A stretch of DNA of 34,846 nt from Oscillospiraceae bacterium (lineage in GTDB: Bacteria; Bacillota; Clostridia; Oscillospirales; CAG-272): contig SVSJ01000026.1 in the NCBI GenBank assembly GCA_015064355.1, forward strand, positions 1-34,846. The letters run 5' to 3'. This document shows, one piece after another, positions 24,270 through 33,495 of the stretch. Position 1 is the stretch's first letter. Each line of letters opens with the position of its first letter. The translations under genes and the position numbers were made by a program. The notes beneath the pieces were generated by a model. The model searched no databases, had not been told where the DNA came from, and was given only the letters and a program-made list of their open reading frames with translations.

Positions 24270-24287
24270 TATTCGGAGAACATACAG

Positions 24288-25073
24288 ATGGAAGACATCG
24301 AAGTTGACGGCCTTGTCATCCGCGAGACCAAAACTGGGGAGGCAGATAAGGTCATAACCCTGCTTACTTCGCAGATGGGAAGGATCACCATAAACGGCAA
24401 GGGCGTGTCCAGCCTAAAGAACAAATACGCGGCATCCACCCAGCTTTTCTCCTACAGCACGTTCCTCTTGCGGAAAAAGGGAAACTTCTACTACATCCGC
24501 GACACGTATTATATCGAGAATTTTATGAACATCCGCTACGATCTGGAGAAGCTGGCACTTGCCAATTACGTATGCGACGTAGCCTGTGACCTTGCACCCG
24601 AATCTGTGGAGGATCCCGAGCTTTTGCAGCTTATTCTCAATACATTGTACGCTATCGCCAATATGGACAAGCTACCACTTGAGCAGATCAAGGGCGCATT
24701 TGAGTTTCGCGCCGCTGTGCAAGAGGGTTTTATGCCTGACCTGTCTGGTTGCGGAAAGTGCGGCTGTGAGTTGACCGAGGACTGCCAGCTTGATGTTATG
24801 AACGGGCGACTGCTGTGCAAAAAGTGCAGGGGACTTCTTGAAACAGATCCCGAATATTTGCAGGACGAGGGTGCGAAGATCATGATCCGCGTGTCACCGT
24901 CGGTATTGGCGGCGCTCAGATATATTGAAACAGCGTCTCTGAAGCGGTTTTTGTCATTCTCATTGGATAAATCGGAGTTGCCCCTTTTCGCCGTGGTGTG
25001 TGAGAGATATCTCCTCAATCACCTTGAACACGGTTTCTCCTCACTTGAATATTACAAGAAGATCAAAATGTAA
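24288..25073 (+). CDS. recO: DNA repair protein RecO
   Basis: The 261-residue protein helps load RecA on SSB-coated DNA with RecR. It has an N-terminal OB fold (VDGLVIRETKTGEADKVITLLTSQMGRI), a helical centre and a C-terminal zinc site with CGKCGCE (about 156-162) and LLCKKCRGL (about 178-186). GGAG precedes the ATG by ten bases, and the gene lies 18 bp after era. Confidence 0.94.
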   Translation: MEDIEVDGLVIRETKTGEADKVITLLTSQMGRITINGKGVSSLKNKYAASTQLFSYSTFLLRKKGNFYYIRDTYYIENFMNIRYDLEKLALANYVCDVACDLAPESVEDPELLQLILNTLYAIANMDKLPLEQIKGAFEFRAAVQEGFMPDLSGCGKCGCELTEDCQLDVMNGRLLCKKCRGLLETDPEYLQDEGAKIMIRVSPSVLAALRYIETASLKRFLSFSLDKSELPLFAVVCERYLLNHLEHGFSSLEYYKKIKM

Positions 25074-25099
25074 AAAGACCCACCGTTTGGCAGGTCTTT
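25074..25099. terminator. hairpin between convergent recO and XRE gene
   Basis: AAAGACC / GGTCTTT (25074-25080 and 25093-25099) with a 12-nt loop begins right after the recO stop codon. The T-run is short, so termination may be partial. Confidence 0.6.
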
Positions 25100-25106
25100 G
25101 CCGGGG

Positions 25107-26276
25107 TCAGTCTTTGAAGTATTCGTCGTAACCCTCTGGCTTGTATTTTTCAATTCGTGCAATGTAGGACTTGAACCGTTCCTCGTTTCTAACGTCATCA
25201 AACCACGCCCAACCGGTGGGGCTTGTTAAAGCGGCGATGGCGTTTTGATATACGGTGTATATATTCGATTTGTTATAGAGACCGTCAGGACAAAACAAGG
25301 ACGAAACAGATACGCTTATTAAATCAAACACTGGGTGATTGAAGCTCAATTCTTGCTCTACCGGTATCTTGAATATTGTTTCGTATAATTCAACTCCTTT
25401 GGATAGAGCTTCGTATCCTTTTTCTCTCACATCATCAAACGATTCTGGATCAACCATACCTACACCGAAATATGCAGCAGCGAGACGAATGTAGGTGAAC
25501 GCTCTACGGCGGATCCAAGCATCCACTTCAACAGAAGGATCCCGCAAAGCATCAACGAGTCTCAGTATTGTTTTTTGTCCGTTGACGCTGGCAAAGGGAT
25601 CGAAATACCATTCGGAGTGACGCTTTGCAAATTCAGAGTCAAAGGAATGGTTAAGACTATACCATCGATTGATTTGAAGCTGACGGTTCATATTGTCTAT
25701 GTCGTTTTTGTATGCATATCTTCTTGCGAGGAGCTTTCGAACAGCGTGTTCATCTGCAACATATTTGTTCCAGTTGGACAACTTGTTCTCGTCTTCGTAT
25801 TTGTATACTGTTTCGATTACGGAGGTTTGGTCGTATATGCTGCCTGGGTTATTAAGAACTTCTGTTGCCAGTTTTCTTAGTGTGAGAAGTCCATCTGCTC
25901 GTGGCATGAGATTTTCTCCAACAATCAATTCACAAGCTCTTGTTGCATAGAACGTATCTCCGAATTCCCGATACGCTTTCAAAGCAATATCGAATTTTTC
26001 TTTTGAGGATTTTGCATAACAAAAGGAGTTAAAGACTTCGTGCCACCTTTTTTCCTGAGCTTCCTTCCTTGCTTCCTCGTTGGCTCCAAGGAGCTCATCC
26101 GTGGTTATTTCAAAATACAAAGCAATCTTTGGGATAAGTTCAATATCGGGGTAGGCAACGCCGTTCTCCCAACGGCTGACGGATTGAAAAGTTACGCCCA
26201 GAGCCTGCGCAAGTTCATCCTGCGTAACATTCTTCTCACGTCGCTTATTTCGTATAATTTCAGCAATCGGTAACAT
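25107..26276 (-). CDS. XRE-family transcriptional regulator with long helical C-terminal region
   Basis: The 389-residue protein has an N-terminal helix-turn-helix at about 5-62 (IRNKRREKNVTQDELAQALG, FQSVSRWENGVAYPDIELI). About 320 mostly helical residues follow, rich in Tyr and Trp, with possible TPR-like pairs (FDIALKAYREFGDTFYATRACEL, IRRRAFTYIRLAAAYFGVG). The architecture resembles XRE proteins whose TPR-like part senses a ligand or peptide, but no known family name fits by eye. It has its own promoter at 26329-26357 and GAGGAA before the ATG. Its targets are unknown; the palindrome-like leader at 26390-26404 could be one. Codon use is less biased and more AT-rich than in neighbouring core genes, so it may be an accessory gene. 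Confidence 0.8.
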   Translation of the reverse strand: MLPIAEIIRNKRREKNVTQDELAQALGVTFQSVSRWENGVAYPDIELIPKIALYFEITTDELLGANEEARKEAQEKRWHEVFNSFCYAKSSKEKFDIALKAYREFGDTFYATRACELIVGENLMPRADGLLTLRKLATEVLNNPGSIYDQTSVIETVYKYEDENKLSNWNKYVADEHAVRKLLARRYAYKNDIDNMNRQLQINRWYSLNHSFDSEFAKRHSEWYFDPFASVNGQKTILRLVDALRDPSVEVDAWIRRRAFTYIRLAAAYFGVGMVDPESFDDVREKGYEALSKGVELYETIFKIPVEQELSFNHPVFDLISVSVSSLFCPDGLYNKSNIYTVYQNAIAALTSPTGWAWFDDVRNEERFKSYIARIEKYKPEGYDEYFKD

Positions 26277-26328
26277 TTAGTAGTTCCTCATTTCATAAAA
26301 AATGTGAATCAGCGCTGTTTCTGATTAT

Positions 26329-26357
26329 AGAATAACACGCGCATAACAATAAATCAA
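26329..26357 (-). promoter_or_regulatory. sigma-A promoter of the XRE regulator
   Basis: On the minus strand TTGATT (26352-26357), a 17-bp spacer and TATTCT (26329-26334) lie 53 bases before the ATG. Confidence 0.62.
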
Positions 26358-26389
26358 TAACTTATTTCGTGACACAAACTCTCGCGGTG

Positions 26390-26404
26390 AGTGAATTTTT
26401 CACT
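26390..26404. promoter_or_regulatory. inverted repeat upstream of mutS2
   Basis: AGTGAA-TTT-TTCACT is a perfect 6-bp inverted repeat in the divergent region between the XRE gene and mutS2. It could be an operator or a leader hairpin. I see no strong mutS2 promoter. Confidence 0.4.
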
Positions 26405-26430
26405 TAACCCGTGATTCGAAAGAGGTAAAA

Positions 26431-28806
26431 ATGAATTCAAAAGCACTATATACACTTGAATTTGATAAAATTCTCGACGAGCTTGCCTCCCTTGCTGAGA
26501 CCGAGGGTGCGGCGGAGCTTGCGTTGCGGCTCAAACCCTCGTCGGATATAGAAAAAGTCAGACTTATGCAGCAGCGCACCACTGACGCAAAGACCCTCGT
26601 AGGACTGAAGGGGCAGCCCTCATTCGGCAGAGTGAAGGATATCCGTCCCAGCCTCGAGAGAGCAGAGAAGGAGGCAATCTTATCCCTCCGCGAGCTCCTT
26701 GACTGCGCCGCCGTACTCCGTACTTCGAGAAATCTGCTCGATTACGTAAAAAGCGATAAGACACCCGATACGTCTCTCTCGGAAATATTCGAGCGTCTTA
26801 CTCCAAACCGCAGCCTTGAAGAAAAGATCACCCGCTCCATTATCGCAGAGGACTTTGTGGCAGATGAAGCCAGCCCTGCGCTCGCGGAGATCAGACGAAA
26901 AAAACGCGCAACGGACTCAAAAATCAAGGATATAATCCAAAAGTACGTGTCCGGGCAGTCAAAATATCTTCAGGAAAACATCGTAACAACCCGCGGCGGC
27001 AGATTCGTTATCCCCGTTAAAGCGGAATACAGAAACGAAGTAAAAGGCCTTATACACGACACGTCCCACTCCGGCGCGACATTGTTCATCGAGCCCATGG
27101 CTGTGGTGGAAGCAAACAACGAGCTTCGTGAGCTTGATAGTAAGGAAGCCCACGAGATCGAGCGCATCCTCCGTGACCTGTCCGCAGGTGTGGCTGTGTC
27201 CGCCCGTTCAATGGAGCTTGACTATCTCAATATAACCGAGCTTGCGTTTATCTTCGCCTGCGCTGACCTGTCTTATAAAATGGACGCAACAGCCCCGAAA
27301 ATTTCCGATAAAAAAGTCATCGAGCTTTACCGCGCTCGCCACCCTTTGCTTGACAAAAAGACCGTGGTGCCCATCACCGTTACTCTAGGCAAGGACTACA
27401 AAATGCTGGTCATCACCGGTCCTAATACAGGCGGTAAGACCGTAACCTTAAAGACCCTCGGTCTTTTCACCCTTATGGCTCAGGCGGGACTTCACATTCC
27501 CGCAGAGGATACCTCCGTTGTAGGCGTATTTGACGAGGTGTTCTCCGACATCGGTGACGAGCAGAGCATAGAGCAGTCTCTCTCTACCTTCTCCTCACAT
27601 ATGAAGGGGATCGTGACGATCATCAATAATATGACTGAAAATTCTCTCGTTCTTTTCGACGAGCTTGGATCGGGAACTGACCCTGTTGAGGGCGCAGCTC
27701 TCGCTATGTCCATTCTAGAAGAAGCGAGACTTGAGGGAATTCTCTGCGCGGCAACAACTCACTACGCGGAGCTTAAAGCATACGCTATCGAAACCGAAGG
27801 CGTTGTCAACGCGTCCTGCGAATTTGACGTGGAAACCCTGCGCCCCACATACAAGCTGATCGTTGGTACCCCCGGCAAGTCAAACGCATTTGCAATTTCA
27901 GAAAAGCTTGGCGTGCCCGAGACTATCGTTAAGCGTGCTGAGAGGTTCGTTGACACTGGCTCACGAGACTTTGAGTCGGTTATTGAAAAACTGGAGGCAA
28001 CACGCTCACAGCTTGAGAGGGAAAAGGCCAATGCCGAGCGATCTCGCAGAGAATTTGAAGAATACCGCAAGAATTCCGAGGCTGAGCTGAAAAAACGTCT
28101 GGCAAACGCAGAGCGTGACGCTGACAAAATGCGTAAAAAAGCTCAGGAACTGCTTGACGGCGCACGTGCCACCAGTGATTACGTTATCACAGAGCTTGAA
28201 AAGGTTAAGAAGCAAAAGGACTCCGAGCGGTTTGGCGAATATATCGCTGATGTGAAGAAATCAGTCCGCCAGAGAGTCCGCGAATACGACGACCGAATGA
28301 ATCCAATTATGGCGGCTGACCGTGACGACGATTACGTTCTGCCAAGAGCGCTCCACAAGGGAGACGTGGTGTCACACCGCAATCTTGGCACCCGCGGTAA
28401 GCTGGTTGAAGAGCCTGACAAAAACGGCAACGTCAGTGTGCTGATGGGTGCTGTGAAGATGCGTGTTAACGTGAAGGATCTGAAGCTAATCGAGGATGCA
28501 GAGGCTGCCGAAAAAGCGAACAAAGCTAAGATGCAGGCAAGCTTCAAGGCAGCGGTCACCAAGAGCTTTAAGCTTGAATGTGATGTCCGCGGCATGACCG
28601 GCGAGGAGGCTTGGGTAGTGGTTGACGGCTACATCGACAGCGCAATTATCGCAGGTGTCCACTCCGCAACCGTTATCCACGGAAAGGGAACAGGTGCTCT
28701 GCGTGCAGCCCTTTGGCAGAAATTCAAGGCGGACAAGCGAGTTAAATCCTTCCGGGCAGGTGCATACGGCGAGGGAGATTACGGTGTAACAGTCCTTGAG
28801 ATGTAA
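26431..28806 (+). CDS. mutS2: MutS2 family ATPase/nuclease
   Basis: The 791-residue protein has the MutS core and clamp regions, Walker A TGPNTGGKTVTLKTLG at about 329-344, Walker B LVLFDELGSGTDPVEGAAL at about 407-425, a long coiled coil (about 515-600, rich in ERE and KAN repeats) and a C-terminal Smr domain (about 712-791) with CDVRGMTGEEA and HGKGTGALR. MutS2 suppresses recombination in some bacteria, and in B. subtilis it binds collided ribosomes and splits or rescues them (RqcU). Length is typical. AGAGG precedes the ATG. It stands alone between the XRE gene and rhaB. Confidence 0.96.
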   Translation: MNSKALYTLEFDKILDELASLAETEGAAELALRLKPSSDIEKVRLMQQRTTDAKTLVGLKGQPSFGRVKDIRPSLERAEKEAILSLRELLDCAAVLRTSRNLLDYVKSDKTPDTSLSEIFERLTPNRSLEEKITRSIIAEDFVADEASPALAEIRRKKRATDSKIKDIIQKYVSGQSKYLQENIVTTRGGRFVIPVKAEYRNEVKGLIHDTSHSGATLFIEPMAVVEANNELRELDSKEAHEIERILRDLSAGVAVSARSMELDYLNITELAFIFACADLSYKMDATAPKISDKKVIELYRARHPLLDKKTVVPITVTLGKDYKMLVITGPNTGGKTVTLKTLGLFTLMAQAGLHIPAEDTSVVGVFDEVFSDIGDEQSIEQSLSTFSSHMKGIVTIINNMTENSLVLFDELGSGTDPVEGAALAMSILEEARLEGILCAATTHYAELKAYAIETEGVVNASCEFDVETLRPTYKLIVGTPGKSNAFAISEKLGVPETIVKRAERFVDTGSRDFESVIEKLEATRSQLEREKANAERSRREFEEYRKNSEAELKKRLANAERDADKMRKKAQELLDGARATSDYVITELEKVKKQKDSERFGEYIADVKKSVRQRVREYDDRMNPIMAADRDDDYVLPRALHKGDVVSHRNLGTRGKLVEEPDKNGNVSVLMGAVKMRVNVKDLKLIEDAEAAEKANKAKMQASFKAAVTKSFKLECDVRGMTGEEAWVVVDGYIDSAIIAGVHSATVIHGKGTGALRAALWQKFKADKRVKSFRAGAYGEGDYGVTVLEM

Positions 28807-28837
28807 GTAAACCCTACCATAAATTTCCCGTTCTCTA

Positions 28838-28866
28838 TTGCAAAAATACGCGAGTAATGATATAAT
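28838..28866 (+). promoter_or_regulatory. sigma-A promoter of the rhamnose operon
   Basis: TTGCAA (28838-28843), a 17-bp spacer and a perfect TATAAT (28861-28866) lie 81 bases before the rhaB ATG. Confidence 0.82.
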
Positions 28867-28880
28867 GTAATTTGAATTAC
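28867..28880. promoter_or_regulatory. palindromic operator candidate at the rhaB transcription start
   Basis: GTAATT-TG-AATTAC is a perfect palindrome that begins directly after the -10 box, where a repressor would block initiation. A half-site-like GGTAATTTTT follows at 28891-28900. The regulator gene is not in the window, unless it is the XRE protein at 25107-26276. Confidence 0.5.
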
Positions 28881-28947
28881 TACGTAAATAGGTAATTTTT
28901 GAGTCAGAAAAATAAATACGATATATAAACGAAAAGGAGACCTGAAC

Positions 28948-30429
28948 ATGAGCAACAAAAAAATGCTTGCAGTTGACCTTGGTGCGTCCAGCGGCAGAGG
29001 AATAATCGGTAGCTGGGACGGCGGCAAGATCGCCCTTGACGAGATCCATCGCTTCTCCAATGATACCGTTATGATGCCGGGAGGATTCTTCTGGGACACC
29101 CTCAGACTTTTGTTTGAGATCAAAACTGCTATCCTCAAGGCATCCCACGCCGGCGGAATTGATACTATCGGTATTGATACATGGGGTGTAGACTACGGCT
29201 ATCTCGACAAGACAGGCACACTTCTGTCTAATCCCTATCACTATAGGGACACAAGAACAGAGGGTATTCAGGACTACGTGTTCAGTAAGTTCCTTTCAAA
29301 GAGCGAGCTTTACGCAAAGACCGGTATCCAGTCTATGAATTTCAACACGATCTTCCAGATGGCTGCAGACCTTCGCGACCGTCCTTGGATCGTTGAAAAC
29401 GCAGAGAGCATGCTCCATATGCCTGACCTTCTCGGATATATGCTCACAGGTCAGAAGGCAAGCGAATATACCATCGCTTCCACAGGTGCACTGCTCGATG
29501 CAAAGGCAAGAAATTTTGACTACGATATTATCAAAAAATTCGGTATTCCCGAAAGACTGTTCTGCCAGCTTGTTCAGCCCGGATACAATCTTGGCAAGCT
29601 CCTTCCTTCCATCGAAGAGGAAACAGGCTTCACCGGTGCTGATGTTATCAAGGTTGCATCTCACGATACAGCAAGTGCGGTTCTTTCCGTTCCTGCAAAG
29701 TGCAAGGACTTCCTTTACATATCAAGCGGCACATGGTCCCTTATGGGTACTGAATCTGACGAGCCCGTGCTCACATCTCTTTCCGAAAAGTACGACTTCA
29801 CAAACGAAGGCGGCGTAAACGGCACGATCCGCGTTCTTCGCAACATTATGGGTCTGTGGCTCGAGCAGGAATCCAGACGCCAGTGGAAGAGAGAGGGAAA
29901 GACATATTCCTTCGACGACCTTTCCAATATGGCTCTTGCATCCAAGCCTCTCCAGTGCTTCATCAATCCTGACGATCAGCTCTTCTCAACAGCAGGCAAT
30001 ATGCCTAAGAGAATTTGCGAGTATTGCGAAAAGACCGGCCAGCACGTTCCTGAAAATGTAGGCGAGATCGTCCGTTGTATCTTCGATTCTCTCGCACTCC
30101 GTTATCGTTGGACTGCTGAAAAGCTTGAAGAGCTCACCGGTAAGAAGTATCCCGTTATCAACATCGTTGGCGGCGGTACAAAGGAAGAAATGCTTTCACA
30201 GTTTGCTGCAGACGCAACACACAAGACTGTTTGCGCAGGACCTGTTGAGGCAACTGCCCTTGGTAACATCGCGGCTCAGTGCATCGCATCAGGCGAGATC
30301 AAGGATATCTGGGAAGCAAGAGACGTTATCCGCGCATCTGCTGAAGTTAAGGAATACGCGCCCAATACAGCAACCGCAGCACAGTGGGACGAAGCATACG
30401 GCAAGTTCACGTCCCTGCTTGGTGAATAA
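28948..30429 (+). CDS. rhaB: rhamnulokinase
   Basis: The 493-residue FGGY-family kinase phosphorylates L-rhamnulose to L-rhamnulose-1-phosphate using ATP. Landmarks are the N-terminal phosphate loop [16 protein letters not shown] (about 7-22), the substrate region [10 protein letters not shown] and [10 protein letters not shown] (about 78-105), [10 protein letters not shown] (about 231-240), the second ATP segment [11 protein letters not shown] (about 254-264) and the late glycine motif [12 protein letters not shown]. All fit RhaB rather than xylulokinase or fuculokinase. AAGGAG lies nine bases before the ATG. rhaA follows after 26 bp. Confidence 0.95.
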   Translation: MSNKKMLAVDLGASSGRGIIGSWDGGKIALDEIHRFSNDTVMMPGGFFWDTLRLLFEIKTAILKASHAGGIDTIGIDTWGVDYGYLDKTGTLLSNPYHYRDTRTEGIQDYVFSKFLSKSELYAKTGIQSMNFNTIFQMAADLRDRPWIVENAESMLHMPDLLGYMLTGQKASEYTIASTGALLDAKARNFDYDIIKKFGIPERLFCQLVQPGYNLGKLLPSIEEETGFTGADVIKVASHDTASAVLSVPAKCKDFLYISSGTWSLMGTESDEPVLTSLSEKYDFTNEGGVNGTIRVLRNIMGLWLEQESRRQWKREGKTYSFDDLSNMALASKPLQCFINPDDQLFSTAGNMPKRICEYCEKTGQHVPENVGEIVRCIFDSLALRYRWTAEKLEELTGKKYPVINIVGGGTKEEMLSQFAADATHKTVCAGPVEATALGNIAAQCIASGEIKDIWEARDVIRASAEVKEYAPNTATAAQWDEAYGKFTSLLGE

Positions 30430-30455
30430 GAAAATTTATCAACGGAGAATATATT

Positions 30456-31706
30456 ATGAACATCGAAAGAAATCTTGAAATAGCCCGCGAGGCATACGCG
30501 AAAATCGGCGTTGATGTTGATGCGGCAATTAAGTATGCAGCAGAGACCCCCGTGTCTATCCAGTGCTGGCAGGGAGACGACGTATCCGGCTTTGAAGCTC
30601 CAGACGGAGAACTGACAGGCGGCATCCAGTCTACCGGTAACTATCCCGGAAAGGCTCGCAACATTAACGAGCTTCGCGCTGACTTTGAGTTTGCGAATAA
30701 GCTGATCCCCGGTAAGAAAAAGCTGTCTCTCCACGCAATTTATCTTGATTCCGAAAAGGCAGTTCCAAGAAACGAGATCTCCACCGAGCATTTTGCTTCT
30801 TGGGTACAGTGGGCACGTGAAAACGGCCTCGGCCTTGACTTTAACCCCACGTTCTTCAGCCATCCTCTCTCCGCTGACGGATTTACTCTGTCAAACGATG
30901 ACGAAGGTATCCGCAAGTTCTGGGTTGAGCACGGTATCAAATCCCGTCTCATTTCCGAATACTTCGGTAAAGAGCTTGGTATGACCTCTTGCAACAACCT
31001 TTGGGTTCCCGACGGATTCAAGGATACTCCCGTTAACCGCGCAAAGAAAAGAGAAAATCTCGCAAAGTCTTACGAAGAGATCTTCGCAGTAAAGACAGAC
31101 GATAAGTACAATCTCGACGCCATCGAAAGTAAAGTGTTCGGTATCGGTGCTGAAAGCTGTACCATCGGCTCTCACGAGTTTTACATGGGCTGCGCTATGA
31201 AGCACGGCAAGCTTCTCACCCTTGACACAGGTCACTATCATCCCACAGAAGTGGTTTCCGATAAGATCTCCGGCGTTCTTACATACCTGCCCGGAGTAAT
31301 GCTTCACGTTTCCCGCCCTGTTCGCTGGGACAGTGACCACGTTGTTATTCTTGATGACGAGCTTAAGGCTATTACCACAGAAATCAGACGCGGCGGATTT
31401 GAGAAGAGAGTTCACATTGGTCTTGACTTTTTCGACGGCTCTATCAACCGTATAGCTTGCTGGACCATCGGTGCACGCAATATGGAAAAGGCGCTCCTTT
31501 GGGCAGCACTTGAGCCTGTTGCAATGCTCCAGAAGTTTGAGGCTGAAGGCGACTTCACCAGCCGTCTCGCTTATCTTGAAGAGATCAAGACTCTCCCATT
31601 CGGATTCGTTTGGGATGCTTACTGCGCACAGCACAACGTTCCCGTTGGTGACGCTTGGCTTGCAGACGTTAAGAAATACGAAGCGGATGTTCTTTCCGTA
31701 AGATAA
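30456..31706 (+). CDS. rhaA: L-rhamnose isomerase
   Basis: The 416-residue enzyme converts L-rhamnose to L-rhamnulose with Mn2+ or another divalent metal. Landmarks are [14 protein letters not shown] (about 29-42), [15 protein letters not shown] (about 50-64), [14 protein letters not shown] (about 128-141), [17 protein letters not shown] and [17 protein letters not shown], which hold metal and substrate residues. Length matches the E. coli enzyme (419). CGGAG precedes the ATG. It lies between rhaB and an amidase gene whose ATG is one base after the rhaA stop. Confidence 0.97.
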   Translation: MNIERNLEIAREAYAKIGVDVDAAIKYAAETPVSIQCWQGDDVSGFEAPDGELTGGIQSTGNYPGKARNINELRADFEFANKLIPGKKKLSLHAIYLDSEKAVPRNEISTEHFASWVQWARENGLGLDFNPTFFSHPLSADGFTLSNDDEGIRKFWVEHGIKSRLISEYFGKELGMTSCNNLWVPDGFKDTPVNRAKKRENLAKSYEEIFAVKTDDKYNLDAIESKVFGIGAESCTIGSHEFYMGCAMKHGKLLTLDTGHYHPTEVVSDKISGVLTYLPGVMLHVSRPVRWDSDHVVILDDELKAITTEIRRGGFEKRVHIGLDFFDGSINRIACWTIGARNMEKALLWAALEPVAMLQKFEAEGDFTSRLAYLEEIKTLPFGFVWDAYCAQHNVPVGDAWLADVKKYEADVLSVR

Positions 31707-31707
31707 T

Positions 31708-32511
31708 ATGAGCTCACATAATATAAAAAGATTACTTGCCGTCATCCTTGCGGCTTCTGTTGCGCTGTGTGCATTTGCCTCCTGCGCGAAGAATCCCGAT
31801 GCAGAGGACGGCGGACAAAAGTCAGACGACAAGGTGACCTACGGTATTCCGTCGGTTGGAGTCGGCAGAGTATCAAAGACCGAAACTCCAGAAAAGCCGC
31901 CGGAAAAGACCGGAATCGTTATTTGCATTGACCCCGGTCACGGATTTGTTGACGGCGGATGCGGGGAAGGGCTCCTTGGGGAACTCCTCGAGAAGGACGT
32001 AAACCTTGCGATTGCCAAACTGCTTGACGAGGATCTCCGAAACCTTGGGTACACAACGATCATGACCCACGACGGTGTTAATATTCCTACTTGGGATACA
32101 AACGGCAATAAGATATTCAGCGCCACAGAGCGTGTGGTATATGTAAACACTCTTGACATTGACTATCTTGTGTCAATTCACGTAAACTCCAACTCCGACA
32201 CCTCTGTGTCAGGACTTTGGATATGCTACGAGCAAAACGCTCGCAAGGTAAACGACTGGTCCCAGGGGGTGGCTGAAAGTATTTCCGGTGCAATGACTGT
32301 AAACGCAGTTGATGTGTCAAAGATTACTCTGAAAAATGAGTATTCTCTTGCCCTTACAAGAGAGACCTACGCGGCGGCATCACTTATTGAGATTGGCTTT
32401 GCAACAAACTCGTCGGATGCTGAAAAAATGCTTGATCCCACGTGGCAGAGTGCCCTCGCTCAGTCTATTGCTGACGGAATAGACGACTTTTTCAAAGGTG
32501 GCGATAATTAA
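31708..32511 (+). CDS. lipoprotein N-acetylmuramoyl-L-alanine amidase (Amidase_3)
   Basis: The 267-residue protein has a lipoprotein signal peptide with FASC as lipobox (Cys26) and a flexible charged linker to about residue 65. The zinc amidase domain follows, with ligands His78 (DPGHG), Glu95 (EKD) and His158 (SIHVNSN), and catalytic Glu228 (LIEIGF). It cleaves the bond between MurNAc and the stem peptide and should sit on the outer face of the membrane. The ATG is one base after the rhaA stop with only a weak binding site, so translation is probably coupled to rhaA. A peptidoglycan hydrolase in a rhamnose operon is unexpected; it may reflect rhamnose-containing wall polymers or simple read-through. 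Confidence 0.92.
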   Translation: MSSHNIKRLLAVILAASVALCAFASCAKNPDAEDGGQKSDDKVTYGIPSVGVGRVSKTETPEKPPEKTGIVICIDPGHGFVDGGCGEGLLGELLEKDVNLAIAKLLDEDLRNLGYTTIMTHDGVNIPTWDTNGNKIFSATERVVYVNTLDIDYLVSIHVNSNSDTSVSGLWICYEQNARKVNDWSQGVAESISGAMTVNAVDVSKITLKNEYSLALTRETYAAASLIEIGFATNSSDAEKMLDPTWQSALAQSIADGIDDFFKGGDN

Positions 32512-33470
32512 TGCTAAATAACCTTGTTTACAGCATAAACGCGATCGTGCCCATATTTTTGCTTGTTGTGCTTGGAGCATTCCTAAAAAAATGGGGCAAA
32601 ATAAACGATTCATTTACGGAGATTGCGGACTGGATCGTTTTTAAGATCGCCCTTCCCGTAATGCTGTTTCTTGAGGTTGCATCCTGCAGTATTGCCGATC
32701 ACTTTGATGGACGGCTGGTGCTGTTTCTTGTGATCTCGGTAACATCGGTTTTTGCAATCGGAACTCTCCTTACCGTGGTTTTCGTCAAAGATCCCTCAAA
32801 GAGAGGTGCCTTTATCCAAGGAATGTGCAGATCAAATTTTGCAGTCCTTGGTGTGCCCCTTGCCGTGAATATGTTTGGCGAAGCAGGCGGAAATACCATT
32901 GCCATTGTAATGCCCTTTATCATCCTTATGTTCAATTCATATTCCGTGATTATTCTGTCAATGTTCTCGGGAAGCGAAAAGCATAAGCTTGATAAAAAAT
33001 CCGTTCTCGGCATAGTGAAGAACGTTGTAACAAACCCTCTTATTATAGGAGTTTTACTTGCTCTGCCGTTTATGCTCTTTGACATAGAGCTGTTTACGGC
33101 GGCAGACAAAACCCTCAACTACCTTTCAGCTCTTGCAACGCCTCTTGCGCTAATCAGCCTGGGAGCAAACTTCAAAACAGAAAGTCTGAAGGGCAGAGTT
33201 GGATACGCAGCTATCGCGGCAGCATTCAAGACGGTCATAGTTCCTGCGGTTTGCGTGACAATAGCAGCCCTTTGCGGACTCCGCGGACCGTCTCTCGGGG
33301 TAGTTCTGATCTGTTTCGGCTCACCTACTGCGGTAACAAGCTACATAATGGCCAAAAAAATGGACAACGACCACGACCTGGCCGCACAAATTTTGCTTCT
33401 CTCAACGCTCGTTTGCGTTGTGACGATATTTATCGGTATATTTATACTGAAAACTTTAGCACTTATCTAA
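32511..33470 (+). CDS. AEC family transporter (auxin efflux carrier type)
   Basis: The 319-residue membrane protein has about ten hydrophobic helices in two five-helix halves, typical of the AEC family of secondary carriers. Landmarks are PIFLLVVLGAFLKKWG, NFAVLGVPLAVNMFGE, NPLIIGVLLALPF and SLGANFKTESLKG. Known bacterial members carry malate or other small organic acids. Its ATG overlaps the amidase stop (TAATG). In this operon it could export fermentation acids such as lactate, or carry a rhamnose breakdown product, but the substrate is not readable. Confidence 0.88.
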   Translation: MLNNLVYSINAIVPIFLLVVLGAFLKKWGKINDSFTEIADWIVFKIALPVMLFLEVASCSIADHFDGRLVLFLVISVTSVFAIGTLLTVVFVKDPSKRGAFIQGMCRSNFAVLGVPLAVNMFGEAGGNTIAIVMPFIILMFNSYSVIILSMFSGSEKHKLDKKSVLGIVKNVVTNPLIIGVLLALPFMLFDIELFTAADKTLNYLSALATPLALISLGANFKTESLKGRVGYAAIAAAFKTVIVPAVCVTIAALCGLRGPSLGVVLICFGSPTAVTSYIMAKKMDNDHDLAAQILLLSTLVCVVTIFIGIFILKTLALI

Positions 33471-33495
33471 ATCAAAAGAATGGAGATGTAAAATC

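Noticed and set aside
28801..28947. Riboswitch in the rhaB leader
   Set aside because: The leader is short and AT-rich and shows only the operator-like palindrome, without conserved aptamer features.
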